Below are positions 11,969 through 23,827 of a stretch of DNA of 64,000 nt, piece after piece. The position numbers and the translations under genes were made by a program. Location of the stretch: NCBI GenBank assembly GCA_028641055.1, contig CM054061.1:120719186-120783185 (forward strand). Direction: 5' to 3'. The first letter of the stretch is position 1, and each line of letters opens with the position of its first letter. The stretch comes from Alopecurus myosuroides. Taxonomy: Eukaryota; Streptophyta; Magnoliopsida; Poales; Poaceae. The notes beneath the pieces are model-generated. The model was given only the letters and a program-made list of their open reading frames with translations. It did no database searches and had not been told where the DNA came from.

Positions 11969-14900
11969 TCAATGGTTGGAGGTAGCAGTGTTGTCCAGGT
12001 TGGCGTTGGCGGCATCAGCCTCGGTGTTGGCGTTGGCAGCGTCAGAAGTGGCAGTGGCCACCGAGATGGGGTCGGTGGCTGAAGTGGAAGCAGCGGACCG
12101 AGTGCGGAGTAGCGCCGCATCGTCAAGCGCCGTGCCAGAAGACGAGCCCAACTCGGGAGCCGCGTCCTGGATCACCATCTCGGTGGTGATAGTGGCATCC
12201 TGGGACTCGGCTTCCAGCTCTTCGGCGTATTCATCGAATTTGCCCTTCCCCTTCCCGGATCCCTCCGCGGCACCAGTGTTTTCGAAGACACTAAAGTCCT
12301 CCGACTCGGTGTCCTCGTCTTCATCCCCGCCCTCGCTATCCGCCTCGGTGTCAGGCTCGGTGGGGCCGTCGATGAAGAGGGCGGTGTCCGCGTAGGAGGC
12401 GATCTCGTATGCAACTGCCTTGCGGCGCGCGACGCAGTCGGTATCATCTGACCACTTGGAGCCCTGGCGCATCTCAAGGATTGTGTCAAGGTTAAGATTT
12501 TCATACCAGCTGCAAATGAAGCGAAGCAGCAGGTCGGCCCCTGCCCGAGCTGCGGATGCGCGCCATTTCTTCAGCTCGGCCTTTGCACCGTTGAGCTTCT
12601 CGGTGAGCACGCGAAGAGTTTTGGGCGTAGGCTCACCAGGCCAGAACAGATCGTGTAGCTTGAAGGCCGTGGACACCATGGTGGTGCCCATGCCTTTGAG
12701 CTGGCGAAGCTGCGACTTGATGTTGGAGAGGTTGTCGTCGATCGTGGCTTTGGTGTTCATGGGCAATCCTTTCTCAGCTCGGACTTCTTGCGCCTTAGCC
12801 AAAGCAGGCGTGCTAGCCGCGCAGAGATCAGGGAAGATATCTGAGAGTGGAAATAGAGAAAAGTTAGAACTGGGGGCAGAAAAAAGAGGCAACCAAGGAA
12901 AAAGATGAGAAGGAAAGCAAGCCAAGCGGGAGAAGAAAGAAACAGTCAAGTCCAGAGAAGCGTAAGCTTACTATTGAGGTCTATGAGTAGCGCGTTCAGC
13001 TTGGTCTTCCACTCTTCCTCATCAGCAATGTGCCGCTCCTCAATCTGGCGTGCGGTGGCGAGCTGGAGCATGAGTTGCGAGTTGTGCTCTTTCACCACTG
13101 CAAGCTCCGTCTTGAGCGTCTTCTCTCTGGCTTTGCTTGTTGTCCTGGTCTCCAAAGGCGTCCTCGAGAGCTGGCTTCAGCTTCACTTGCATATCTTTGA
13201 ACTCGGCGCGCTCGGCGTCGCGTTCCCTCTTGAGTTCTGCTTCTCGGGTGGCCAGCTGCTGCTGCACCTCGGCAGGCATCAGACAGTTGAGATGCTCTTC
13301 CCGGAACTTCTTGTACTCTTCTGCGAAAAGGACAGCAGTGTTAGAAGAATAATCAAGTAGAAGAGAAGATACAAACAAGCACAGAACGGACAGCAACTCA
13401 CCTTCCAGTCCTTTGATCCTGCTCTCGGCGGAGGCAGTAAAGATATGGTAGTGCTCGTGCTCCTTCGCCAACTGATTGAATTTGCCTGCAGAGTAGAAGA
13501 CGTTAGAGCAAAGAGCAAATCCGGGCGTAAACACAAAACGCACTAACCGAATAGCTAAAGTCTTACTTTCGATTGCAGAGAGTTGAAGGGCACGATCCAC
13601 TGCCGCCTGCTCCATCTCGGCGTCATCTTTGCGCTCCTTTTCCAGGGCCGCGAGGCGTTTCGTGGCGATGCTATGGTTCCAGAGCAGCCGCCGAAACAAG
13701 TTGGTCCTCTTCAAGAGGCTATTCTGTGAAGAAGAAATAAAAGGAGTTAGACAATTTTTGGAAGATTTGGCCCGAGAAGACGGCAACTCGGTTGAGTACC
13801 CATCTACTCGGCCCGAATCTCGGGGACTGGATAGTGGATAAGGAGAAAAAGAAGAACATAAGAGAAGAAAAATCGCAACTCGGAACAAGCGAAAGAAACT
13901 TACAGCGTATGTCTGCTCAATGTCCTCGGCGGCTTTGCGGAGAACGAATAGCTTCGCGGCCAGCGTGCTCGTGCCGGAGGCGATGGTCATGGGATTGTAG
14001 CCCATGTCAGCCTTGTTCAAGTCGATGCGCCAGTGATCCAGCGTGCCCACAGTGCTGCCATCCCACGTCTTGTTGCAATGGGCGGCGCTTTCCCACACCT
14101 GGTCGCTGAAGCCTACTCGATCCACGACCTGCATCAGCCCCTCGGATTGGACCTCAGTCTCGCTGGCCTCGCGCGAGTAGAACTCAAGGGTCTTCTTCTC
14201 CTTCAACTTGGCGTCCACTGCCTTGGCCTGGCCGCCCTTCGTCATGGCGAGCCGCTGCTCGCCCTTGGTCAACTCAATATTGTGCTGCTTGGCCATTTGC
14301 AGCATGTATGGCAGGAAGCTGGGTTGCGCCTGAGCAGCACTCGACCCCTCGTCTGCGCCAGCAGACCCAGCAGGAGCGCCAATCGTGAGATGCATACTCT
14401 TCGCAGCCGGCTTCCCGGTTGATTTGGGCGGCGGCATCAAGGCAGAATCTTGCGCAACCTGGCGCGGTGGATTCCTGCGGACAGCTGCGGCTTCAGGCTG
14501 GACGGCCTTCTTGGCGGCATCCGTCCGAGAAGCGGACGGATGCGCGTGGCGTGAAGTGGGAGGAGGCTGCTGGACTGCAGTCTTCTTGGTTCCTTGCTTA
14601 GGAGGAGGGCTCGGTGCGGTCTTGTGCGTGCTTTGCTTGGGTGGAGGGCTTGGTGCAGTCTTGGTTTTCTTCTGTGTTGGTGGAGGGCTCGGTGCAGCGG
14701 GTGGAGTAACCTGCTGGGTAGGCGGCACAAGGGGCCCGCTACCCGGCGCAGCATCTGGCTGCGCTTGATCCTGCAGGGCTGGCTGCACCACAGTCTCCTC
14801 AACCTGCTGCTCGGCAGCGGGATCAGGTCTTGCATCTTCTGTCTCTTCTACCCGCGGCGTGGCCGCGGGGTCATCTTGAACGGCAGCTTCGTCTTCCTGC

Positions 14901-16758
14901 TGCTCCATGTTCTCATCTCGCCGCTCAAGGGCGGCATGGTCTTGGTGCTCGGCTTCTTGTTCAATATTCTCCCCAGCTGAGGCAGCTGGAGGAGAAGGAG
15001 GCGTCTCATCGTGAACAGCATCCTGCGCGCTCTGGTCTGCGCGGGCCTGCTGCTCCAGGTTCATGTCTTGATCACCAGCGCCCGTGTTCTCGGCGCCGGT
15101 GTCTTCTTCTTCTGCCTTCACGGGAGAGGGTGCACGCGTCCTATCTCGTGGTGCTGGCTCATCCTCGTCCTAAGAGAGGTCAACGAGCGTCTCAAGGTCG
15201 ATGACATGCTTCCTCTTGGAACTAGTGGGAGATGCGGCATCGTCAGCATCCAGAGGATCGCTAGAAGAGAAAAGGGAGTTCAGAAACAGAGAAGGGAAAG
15301 AGAACACCGAGAAGCAGCAGCAGAATGCAACTTGGATGAAAATTACTTACCCTTTGTGAGTGGGGAGTGGCTTCCTGGCGGTAACCTTCTTCTTCTTCTT
15401 CTCGGCCTTCTTGGGCTTCTTGAAGGCAGGCTCTTGGGCACCACTGCCTACTCTTTTACGAGTGGTAGGAGCTGCGACAGAAAGAGGATCGACGTCGATG
15501 GCATCTTCGTCTTCCTCGTCCACCTCAGGGTCATCTGCAGAGTAGAAGAGAAAAAAGAGCTGAGAAACAGAAAGGGGAGTTGGATTGCGCTACTCGCAGT
15601 CAGAAAAGCGAACTCGGTCACCTTCGTCGTCCTCGGACCAATCCCGAATAGACGCGTCAACTTGATGCTTACCCGGCTGCTCGGCGTGGGGGATGCAGAG
15701 GGTGTCCTGGGTATCGTAGGCGGTCTCGTCGTCCTCTTCTCGCTCGCTGCTCCAGTTGGCCTCGAAGAGCTCCTCGTCTTCCTCGTCCTGGCGATCAATA
15801 TGCGGGAAAGGCGAGCAGGTGGCACGAATAAGTTGAGTTTAAGGCTAAGGAGTTCTACCCGGTATGGCATGCAAACACAAAGCATACAAGTCTAGAAATT
15901 TCTATTCAGAGTAGCATGCAAACACAAAGCATATTCGGCTAAGATTCGCTACTCGACACGGCGTGCAAACACAAAGCACATAAAGCCAACAAGATATTTG
16001 AGGTCTTCTACTCGGTGCAGCATGCAAAGACTAAGCATACTAAGCTGGAAAGCCACCTACTCGGTATCACAATGCAGAGATAAAGCATAGGAGCCTAACC
16101 TTTTCAATTGGCTTGGTGCGGCTATACGGCACGAAACCATACTGCCAGGTATCATTGAGGGATGTCTTCATGATGGATCTTGCCCAGACGGCCACATCGC
16201 CGGTGCTGAGCTCGAAAGTTGTAGTCCTTGTGCAAACCCGGCTGCCTCCCATGAAGCACATCTTGTGGGAGCGACGCTGAAGCGGGAGCACTCGCCGCGA
16301 GATCCAGCATGCGATGGGATCATCGCACCTGAATCCCAACTCCTTCAACTCGGCGAGGCGCCTCTCGATCTGAATGATGTCGTCAAGGCTCTTCGGGTTG
16401 TAACCCCAATTTTGCTGGGTTGGCGGCGCGTTCTTCCACTTCGGGAGCCCTATCCGGTCCTGGATCTGCGCCCCTTCTTCGACGGGGACGTTCTTAACGT
16501 AAAGAAAGGAGCGTTGCCATTTGCGTACCGTATCAAGTCCCTTGATGCACGGGTGGCTGCCGGTGGTGCGCTGCAGCATCATGGCGCCCCCCGTCTTCGT
16601 CATCGCGCGGGCGCTCTCCGTGCTTCCGGGCTTGGGGACGCTCTGCTTCCGGAAGAAGAAGTAACGTGCCCAACTATGGATAGTTGGGTACACACCGAGA
16701 AATGCCTCGCAGACCACGGCGTGGAAGGCGAGCATCACCATGGCATTGGGGGGGAGAT
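11969..16758 (-). pseudogene. Antisense multi-exon gene of Gypsy-1, main part
   Basis: A minus-strand gene inside the element, continuing from the exon at 31872-32124 across the Gypsy-2 insertion. The first exon runs to about 16100, where AAAAG|GTTAGG is a good donor. Later exons can be followed by frame: about 15795-15615 (acidic), 15535-15360 (Lys-rich tail), about 15258 to 13903, 13730-13570, 13485-13405, 13320-12970 and about 12840 to TGA 11969-11971. The product would have a PF04195-type N-terminal domain, an acidic and Pro/Gln-rich middle, coiled coils rich in E/R/K/A, and a C-terminal region with LHDLFWPGEPTPKTLRVL followed by Asp/Glu- and Ala/Asn-rich sequence. A TAG near 15169 breaks the frame. 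Function is unknown. Such antisense ORFs are known in the Tat lineage. Confidence 0.7.
16754..16758. repeat. Target-site duplication of Gypsy-2, left copy
   Basis: GAGAT directly precedes TGATGGAGGG and matches 31867-31871. Confidence 0.95.
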
Positions 16759-17233
16759 TGATGGAGGGATGATAACCCGGTAGGCCAACGCCAAGAAGTA
16801 ACTCGGCCCAAAGGACGCTGCACAAGACCCGGCTTAAGATAAAGGAGTTTCTAGAAGGCCCAAGAACGTAGGCCTCGTAACCCGGATTGTGGGTTCCGAT
16901 AAGGAAGTTTAGGGTTTGTAGGCAGTGTTCGGGTAGGATTCAAAGTGCGCCTTGGAGAGTAGGCCAGGGGGTCCGGATATTATATAAGCCGGCCCCTAGG
17001 GTTAGACGAGAGAGATCCAAGAGTCTGAGTAATATCGCTAGGTATCGAGTATCCAGTGTAATACGAGAGTTGATTTAATATATCTAGATCGGAGACTCGG
17101 CGACTTGATTGCCGGCTACCAGATCGCATATCATCATGTTTTCCCTTGAGCTAAACCCTCTCCCAAACACCAGAGTCGAATTGCCCCAAGATAAGTTACC
17201 CCCGGTAACGTCTGCCGTGATTATCCCACGACA
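16759..17233 (+). repeat. 5' LTR of Gypsy-2
   Basis: 475 bp, from TGATGGAGGGATGATAACCC to TTATCCCACGACA. It is nearly identical to 31392-31866. The differences I see are C/T in AGACCCGGC, A/G in GATTCAAAG and G/A in GAGTCGAAT. Confidence 0.96.
16981..16988 (+). promoter_or_regulatory. LTR TATA box (Gypsy-2)
   Basis: TATATAAG in the context GGATATTATATAAGCCGGCC. The same site is present in the 3' LTR near 31614. Confidence 0.55.
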
Positions 17234-17252
17234 GTTGGCGCCCACCGTGGGG
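17234..17252 (+). other. Primer-binding site of Gypsy-2
   Basis: GTTGGCGCCCACCGTGGGG begins directly after the LTR end and is the same as in Gypsy-1. Confidence 0.85.
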
Positions 17253-17297
17253 CCTACGTCCAAGGGTGTTTACATCACGGGAGAAGCTCGGAAGAAC

Positions 17298-20200
17298 ATG
17301 GAGAACCTTGTCATCGGCGAGATCTACACCGACCGCCAAGGAGAGAAGATGGTGGACGATTCCGGCTGGGGGCCAGAGTCGGATCTGCTCGAATCCGGAT
17401 CTGTCGTGACAATCGGCCAGATCAGCGTCTTCATCGGCATGGTACGTACGTCCGGTTCAATCCCTGAAAATTTCAGATTTGATTCTGTGTCAGGGGAAGC
17501 CACCTGCGTCCAATCAGATGGGGAAGAATCGGTCGGGACGGTAGATCCGACAGAACAGCCCCCCACGAAGAGGGAACAGCCGGAGGAGCCGGCATGGACC
17601 CCGCGTGGCCGGGTCATGAGAGAAGATGATACCGAGTCCATCCTGCATCTGCTGGAGAACCGGTACGAGGAAAATAGCAGCGAAGAGGAAGAGTACGAAT
17701 CTGCGCCAAGCATTACGCGCCAGGTCGCGGTTTACACGGCTCCGGCGATCAATCTTAATCATGGAAACGTGACCGCGGCCACAGTCGGAACAGCACCAGC
17801 AGTGGCCCAGCAGCGAGGTCCGGTTGACGGAAACCCGGCCTTAACCCGGGTCGACGGAGAATCGGCATCAGTTACCAGCCACGCGACGGACAGCGAGTTG
17901 CAGGCAAACATGTTCGGATATCTGGCAAACCGGACGCCAGGGGCGGGTCCTTCAAACCCGCAACACCCGGCCCTATTCAACAACAACTTGATTCTGGATC
18001 CAACCGTTTTAGCTACAGTTATCACTCCGGAAAACGCGGCGGAACGTGTCAGAGATCTGGACGTAGCCCGCCGTGCATTGGAGCAACAGATAAAGCAAGT
18101 AGAAGCAGAAAGGCAGGGGATGTCCACCCGCCAACGTGAGCTGGATGCATTGGAAACCCGGCTCCGAGAAGAGACAACCAGGGTGCGTCAAAGGCACCAA
18201 ACCATGTTACCAGCAACGGGTGGACTTATAAACCCGACCAACCTATTTATCACACCTCCGGATCAACCGATTCCGGCAGCAAACCAAGGAACCGTACAGC
18301 AACCTGCAACTGGAGGAGCATAGCCGGCAAACATACAAGCCGGGTTACCCACATTACAGACTGGAGTCGCTGCCGGCAATACTTTACCACCACCACCACC
18401 ATCACGATTTCGCACACCAGGAGGTCATTACAACAACCCCATGGATAATGTGTACGCAGCAACGCTCGCATTGAATCAAATCCCCGTGAGAGAGTCACCC
18501 CACGCAGAGGAGACCCGGCGGGCGATAGACCTATTGCGCACTGCGGTAGCGCAGCAAGTTAATTACCCGGATCACAGAAGTGGAATGCATGGGACACCAT
18601 ATATCAGCCAGCAACGAGGCAATACCGGCAATATCCAGACAAGTTCAGCGCGGCGGAGGGAAGAGCAGCAGCAAATGCCGCCTCCTCCCCGCGTTCAGGC
18701 AGTACCGGCAGCATCAGCAGCACAAGCTATCGTGGACAGTTCCAGAGCCAGGAGGGCCGCGGCCGGGTCTGCGGTGCATGGGCCACCAGCCGTACCGCGT
18801 CCAGCTGCATCTCCCGCAGGATCACATGTTTCCCGGGTGAGGCCAGTTCCGACTAATCTCGCTGGGCCTAAGTGTCTGTCGGCTGACATCAGGGCTGAGC
18901 CTTACCCGGATAAATTCAAAGAACCGGGTAAAGTTGTGAATTATGAGCCGACTATGGATCCAGAAACATGGTTGAGCAGTTATGAGATGGCTATGTCGAT
19001 TCGCAATGCATCAGAAAATCTTCAAGCCAAGTTCATGTACTTGATGATGTCAGAAGGAGCAGCAAAGTTATGGTTCAATAATTTACCGGAAGGATCTATC
19101 AAGTCATGGGAGGAGTTGAAAACTGCGTTTATCAAGCACTTTCATGGGACGTGCAGAAAGCTATTTACTATTGATGACTTAGAGCGATGTGTACAAAAGA
19201 AAGGAGAATCGGCGCGCAGCTGGGTGCGCCGGGTTTTGGAGATACTTCACTCATCTACGGATATTCAGCCCAAAGATGCGCTACAAGCTATGGCAAAGAC
19301 GTGCAAGTACATACCTTTAGTGCAAAAGTTAACTCGCATGAAATCTAGTCGAAATGCTTCAGAGGTTACGATGGGAGAGCTAATGGACGCATGCAATAAA
19401 CACGCTGCAACGGATACTACAGAAGAGGATGTCGATGACAAGAAAGCAAAAGCAAATACAAATAATAGTGGAAGAACCGGCAATGGATCAACGCCGGGTA
19501 GCAATGGAGGTAACAATGGGAACAACCAGAACACGCGCCCGTTTGAGGGAGGCTCCGAGTTTGTCGCTAGCACAGAAGCCGGGTCTTCGAGACCTAGAGC
19601 AGAAGGAAATTTCAATGCTGGAAACCACAACGGAGGAAATTATCAAGGACCGCTGAGGCCGGGTAACAATTGGGATATCTTCAGAATGGCGTGCCCAAAG
19701 CACAACAGGAACGGTAGGCCGGCTAACCACTCATTGGAGCAGTGCGCGGACCTACAGAGATGGAAGAATGAGGAGATAAACAAGGCCATGCGAGGTGCAG
19801 GTCGGGGAGGAGGACCGGGTCCGGGTGGAAACCCGGGCAACGGCCCACCCCCAGCTGGTAACCCGGCAGGCGGAAATCCGGGTAACAACCAAGGGGGAGC
19901 TGGAGGTTTCCAAGCCAACCCCAAGCAATTGGGACAATATCACGTGCATACCACAGGAATTTCTAACAAGGATAAAAAGATACTGAAACAAGCAGTAAAC
20001 TCGGTTTCTTCGGCTGTCCCGAGATACCTGAGATGGTCAGAGCAGGACGTAACATGGAGCAGAAGAGATCACCCGGAAAGGATAGAACACCCGGGAGTCT
20101 TAGCATTGGTGGTGGCACCACAGGTTAATGGTTACGAGCTGAAAAAGGTCCTAATGGACGGTGGAAGTAGCATCAATATCTTGTATTGGGAAACCTTTTT

Positions 20201-20849
20201 ACGCATGGGTCTCAAGGAGTCTGAGCTGCAGAAGAGTTCAACGGTTTTTCACGGGATCGTGCCGGGTCACTCAGCGTGCCCCGAGGGAAAGATCACATTG
20301 GAGGTAGCTTTTGGAGAATCAAAGAATAATTATCGAGTCGAGTGGCTTACTTTCGAGGTGGTTAAATTGCGCAGTCCTTATCACGCGCTATTCGGAAGGC
20401 CGGCTTATGCCAAGTTCATGGCCAGGCCGTGTTATGTGTATCTACAACTGAAAATCCCGGGGCCCAAGCAGACCATCACCATACACGGGAGCCGGGATAT
20501 AGCAGCTGAGTGCGACGAAGGAGATGCAGCCATGGCGAAGCAAGCCTGCAGAAAAGAGGAACTCAAGTATTACCGGTCTCAAGTAGACCCGGATGACAGA
20601 ACAGCGCTAAAAAGACCAAATACTGAAGATGAGAGAGCAAAATTCAAGGCAGCACAGGACACCAAGATGGTAGCTTTCATCGAGGATGATCCCTCCAAAC
20701 AATCTGCTATAGGAAAAGAAATCGCACGGCCGCTCACAGCCAGCCGCATCATGGAGATGCCTCACCCGGATTGGCTAGCAAACCCGGTACTCATAATTAA
20801 AAAGACCAACGAGTGGAGAATGTGTGTCGATTACGCTAGTTCCGGATAG
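17298..20849 (+). pseudogene. gag-protease polyprotein of Gypsy-2, ending in truncated RT
   Basis: One frame is open from ATG 17298 to TAG 20847-20849 apart from a single TAG at 18321-18323, probably CAG changed to TAG. A coiled-coil block lies at about residues 245-310. The gag core follows with W-F-N-N-L-P-E-G (about 19070). Next comes a C-x2-H-x8-H-x4-C knuckle (about 19693-19745), a Gly/Asn/Pro-rich linker, and the protease with VLMDGGSSINIL (about 20149). RT starts normally with PHPDWLANPVLIIKK and WRMCVDY, then ends in A-S-S-G and a stop: the join of an internal deletion. This is a gag donor that cannot copy itself. Confidence 0.88.
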
Positions 20850-21962
20850 ATTCCCAAGAAGAATTAAACAATGTAACGGGCAGCAGGTTTCAGACGCACT
20901 CTTTTCCTATCCAGGGTACCTAAGGGGACTGGAGGGTTTTTAATGAGGCGGCTTGCTGACCTAACTTTATCATATCAATAAAGAGATGGTTAAGCAATAT
21001 ATATTTTTCACTTGTGTTAACAAGTTTTATTTTTCTGTTATGTGTTTATTTTTCTTCCAGGTAAGTATTATTTATTGTTTTCTTAGTACATCAGTTCCTT
21101 CAGTATGTTGCATGTATTTAGGTCTTGGGGGCTGATTGCTTGAATAGCACAGTTACAAACTCAAAGACCCGGCCATGATGCCTATGAGTTATAAGGGCCG
21201 ATTACTCGCAAACGAGTACGGCTGCAATCTTATAACCGGACAAAGGAGCCAAATTTCTTGACTTTTCTTACTTAAGCTCGATGTGACTCGCACTAAAGTG
21301 GCATGATTTGCTCGCTTACGATTACAATCAGCCATGATGCCCAATGGGACTTGCCTGACCCTGTTTTCGTACAGATGTAACAACATGGTATCCACGCGAA
21401 AGCCGGCTTACAGTACAAGAGAGTCAAAAGGGTCATCTAAACCACAAGTTATGCAGAGTACAGGGTTAATAACCGGAAACTCAAAGTCTATCAAGCATAA
21501 CTTCAACACCTATGTGAAACGGCTCTAGGTTTTGGGCTTAGCAGAAACAATTTGTTTTCTTTGAGAAACCTCACCCCCCCAGACTCGGAATTTCGGGCCT
21601 TGGGGACTGGGGATTTTGATCAAAGAGGCAAGTTATCTTGCTATTAAAGCACAAAAACCCAAAAATCCGAGTCTTGGGGACTTAGAGAACAGTTCACCCG
21701 TCAAAACCCATGTGACCCGGAAACTGAGTCTCACAAAAGGAACCATAAAGTAAGTCGGAGTATCAAGAGTAAATAAGCTTAAAGGCAGATAAATATCAAA
21801 ACCATCCAAAGGCCAGAAGGGCCACGAAGTATATCAAGGCATTAAAGTGCATTACAACTCTCGATACTAGTATCAAAGGTGCACAGGCGCACCGTCAAAA
21901 ATAATTGTTCAAAGGGCCCATTGGCCGACTGACGCATACGAAATGACAGCATATAGCAAGTA
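20850..21962 (+). other. Deletion scar and 3' non-coding region of Gypsy-2
   Basis: No coding signal. It begins where RT, RNase H and integrase should be. It contains GGGGACT purine-tract heptamers at 21602 and 21676 and several CGAGT/CCGGAAAC-type short repeats. The antisense gene ends just beyond it. Confidence 0.7.
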
Positions 21963-23827
21963 TCACTCGGCATCCGGGACTGAGGCATCCATCTTCCCCT
22001 TGCCCTTGCCAGCCGGGTCTTGTTCCTTGGCTTGCCCTTCAGTACTCTTGGTAGCAGCAACATCCGGATCAGCAGTAGTGCCGGCCCGTGCAGGAGGAGG
22101 GACGATCGGTGTGGAGGAAGCAGGCGCAGAATCGGCCTCAACCTTCTTCTTCGCGGCCTCCTCTCTCAACTGGGCAGCCTCCGCCTTCCATCGGGCCAGC
22201 ATGTCGTACGGCTTGGGAAGATCCGACTTAATCGCCTTACCATCAACATCATACGCAGGGATTATTGAGTTGATATCCAAGCCATCAGCAATCACACTGG
22301 CCGAGTGACAAACTTCCTTCTGGATGGCCTTGAAATTCTTCACAGAGAACTTGGACCCGTCATGGTTGAATTCTGGAAACCCGCCCACAAGCTTGGCCGG
22401 CTCGAGCTTAGGAAAATAAGCTTTAGCCAGCGCAAGCCCCCGGGTTACTCCAACTCAGCAGGACGAGCGCTTCCAGTGCCCAATCCATTCGGGTATAGTG
22501 GAGCAGGCGTCCAGTAACCTCTTCAGATTGCCGTGTCCAACACCCGGCCATTGCAGTTCTTGAAGGATCCATTTGGTTCCGGCACAAATCTGCCGGATAG
22601 TGCTCTTGATGGTCTTCAATTTGGCAATGTCATCTTCCTCCGGGATTACTTCATCCGGACCTGCAGAAAGTAGAAAAAAAGCACCGAGTAAGGAAACTCG
22701 ACTATCTATCAAAATGAGAATCCGGGTCATAATTATCAAAGTTAGGAATCGTACCAGCCAGTGCACGATATGTATCGGCAATTTGAACAGAAACTTTTGT
22801 CAGCTCATCTTCTGCTGCATGAGCCCTCCTCCTATACTTCCTCGTGATCTTCCCGCTCCTCCTAGCTTCAGCTTCAGCCGCCTCACGCAGAGCCACCTCT
22901 TTCTCAAGGAGCTTGGTGGTCTTCGCCAATTTCTTCTCGGACTGGGCCACGAAAGCCTGAGTGGAGACACAAGGAAGGATTAGTCGGAAATACTGCGAAG
23001 TTCCAAGCAAATTATCAATAAGTTCACTCGAAACTTGGGGACTAGATAAGGATAAAGACAATATTATTCGGATTTACCTCATGTTTAGCTATCAAAGCTT
23101 CTAAGATATTTTCTTCATCGGCCCTCAAGGTGTGAAGGGCCTCCAGCATCTGGGAGAATGTCATGTCTTCGGGCCTAACGCCAGAAGAGCCGGCAGCTTG
23201 ATCGCCTGGCGGGTGAATTTTCCCCGACTTTGGAGTCGAAACCCAGACTGTCTGGGTGTACGGGTTTGGAGAACTCATCTTCGTGTCCGGGATCTCAACC
23301 TCTTCGTCCTCAGCCTCTTCGGATGGCTTTGGAGACCCGGTTTCCTGGTGAGTTGGGTCACCCAAGGAGCCTTGTTCCTGGTGGCCTTCAGCATCACCGC
23401 CAGTCGCGGCGTCCGTGTTATCAGTCGGCCCCTCCGTTTCCCGGTTATCGGTCTCCATGTTCTCCGGGTCACTAAGTGTGACTTGGGCGCTAAGGAAAAA
23501 AGAAACAGTTAGTGGCAGTGGAGGAAGATTATCGAGTGTGTGGGGATATCATACAGCAAGGAATCACCCGGTGTTCACAGCATAATCCGGGGGGAGCTCG
23601 CTGCTGGAAGCGGACGAAACTGTCACAGAAACCGATAGCAGAACCCGGAACTGCCCAGCCCGTGGATGGTTGGGGGAGGGGTGACGCCGAGGAGAATTGG
23701 AAGGGTTAGGTGGAGGAGTACCGGCACGGCGAATCGGTGAGGTGGCGATGCCCAGGTTGAGGGGATCGTCACCCGGGGAACTCCGCGTCACTCTACGCTT
23801 GGCCGGAAGAGAGTCCTTCAAATGGGG

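Noticed and set aside
13040..15121. A single uninterrupted 693-codon protein
   Set aside because: The frame reads through several introns with good splice sites; only parts of it look coding.
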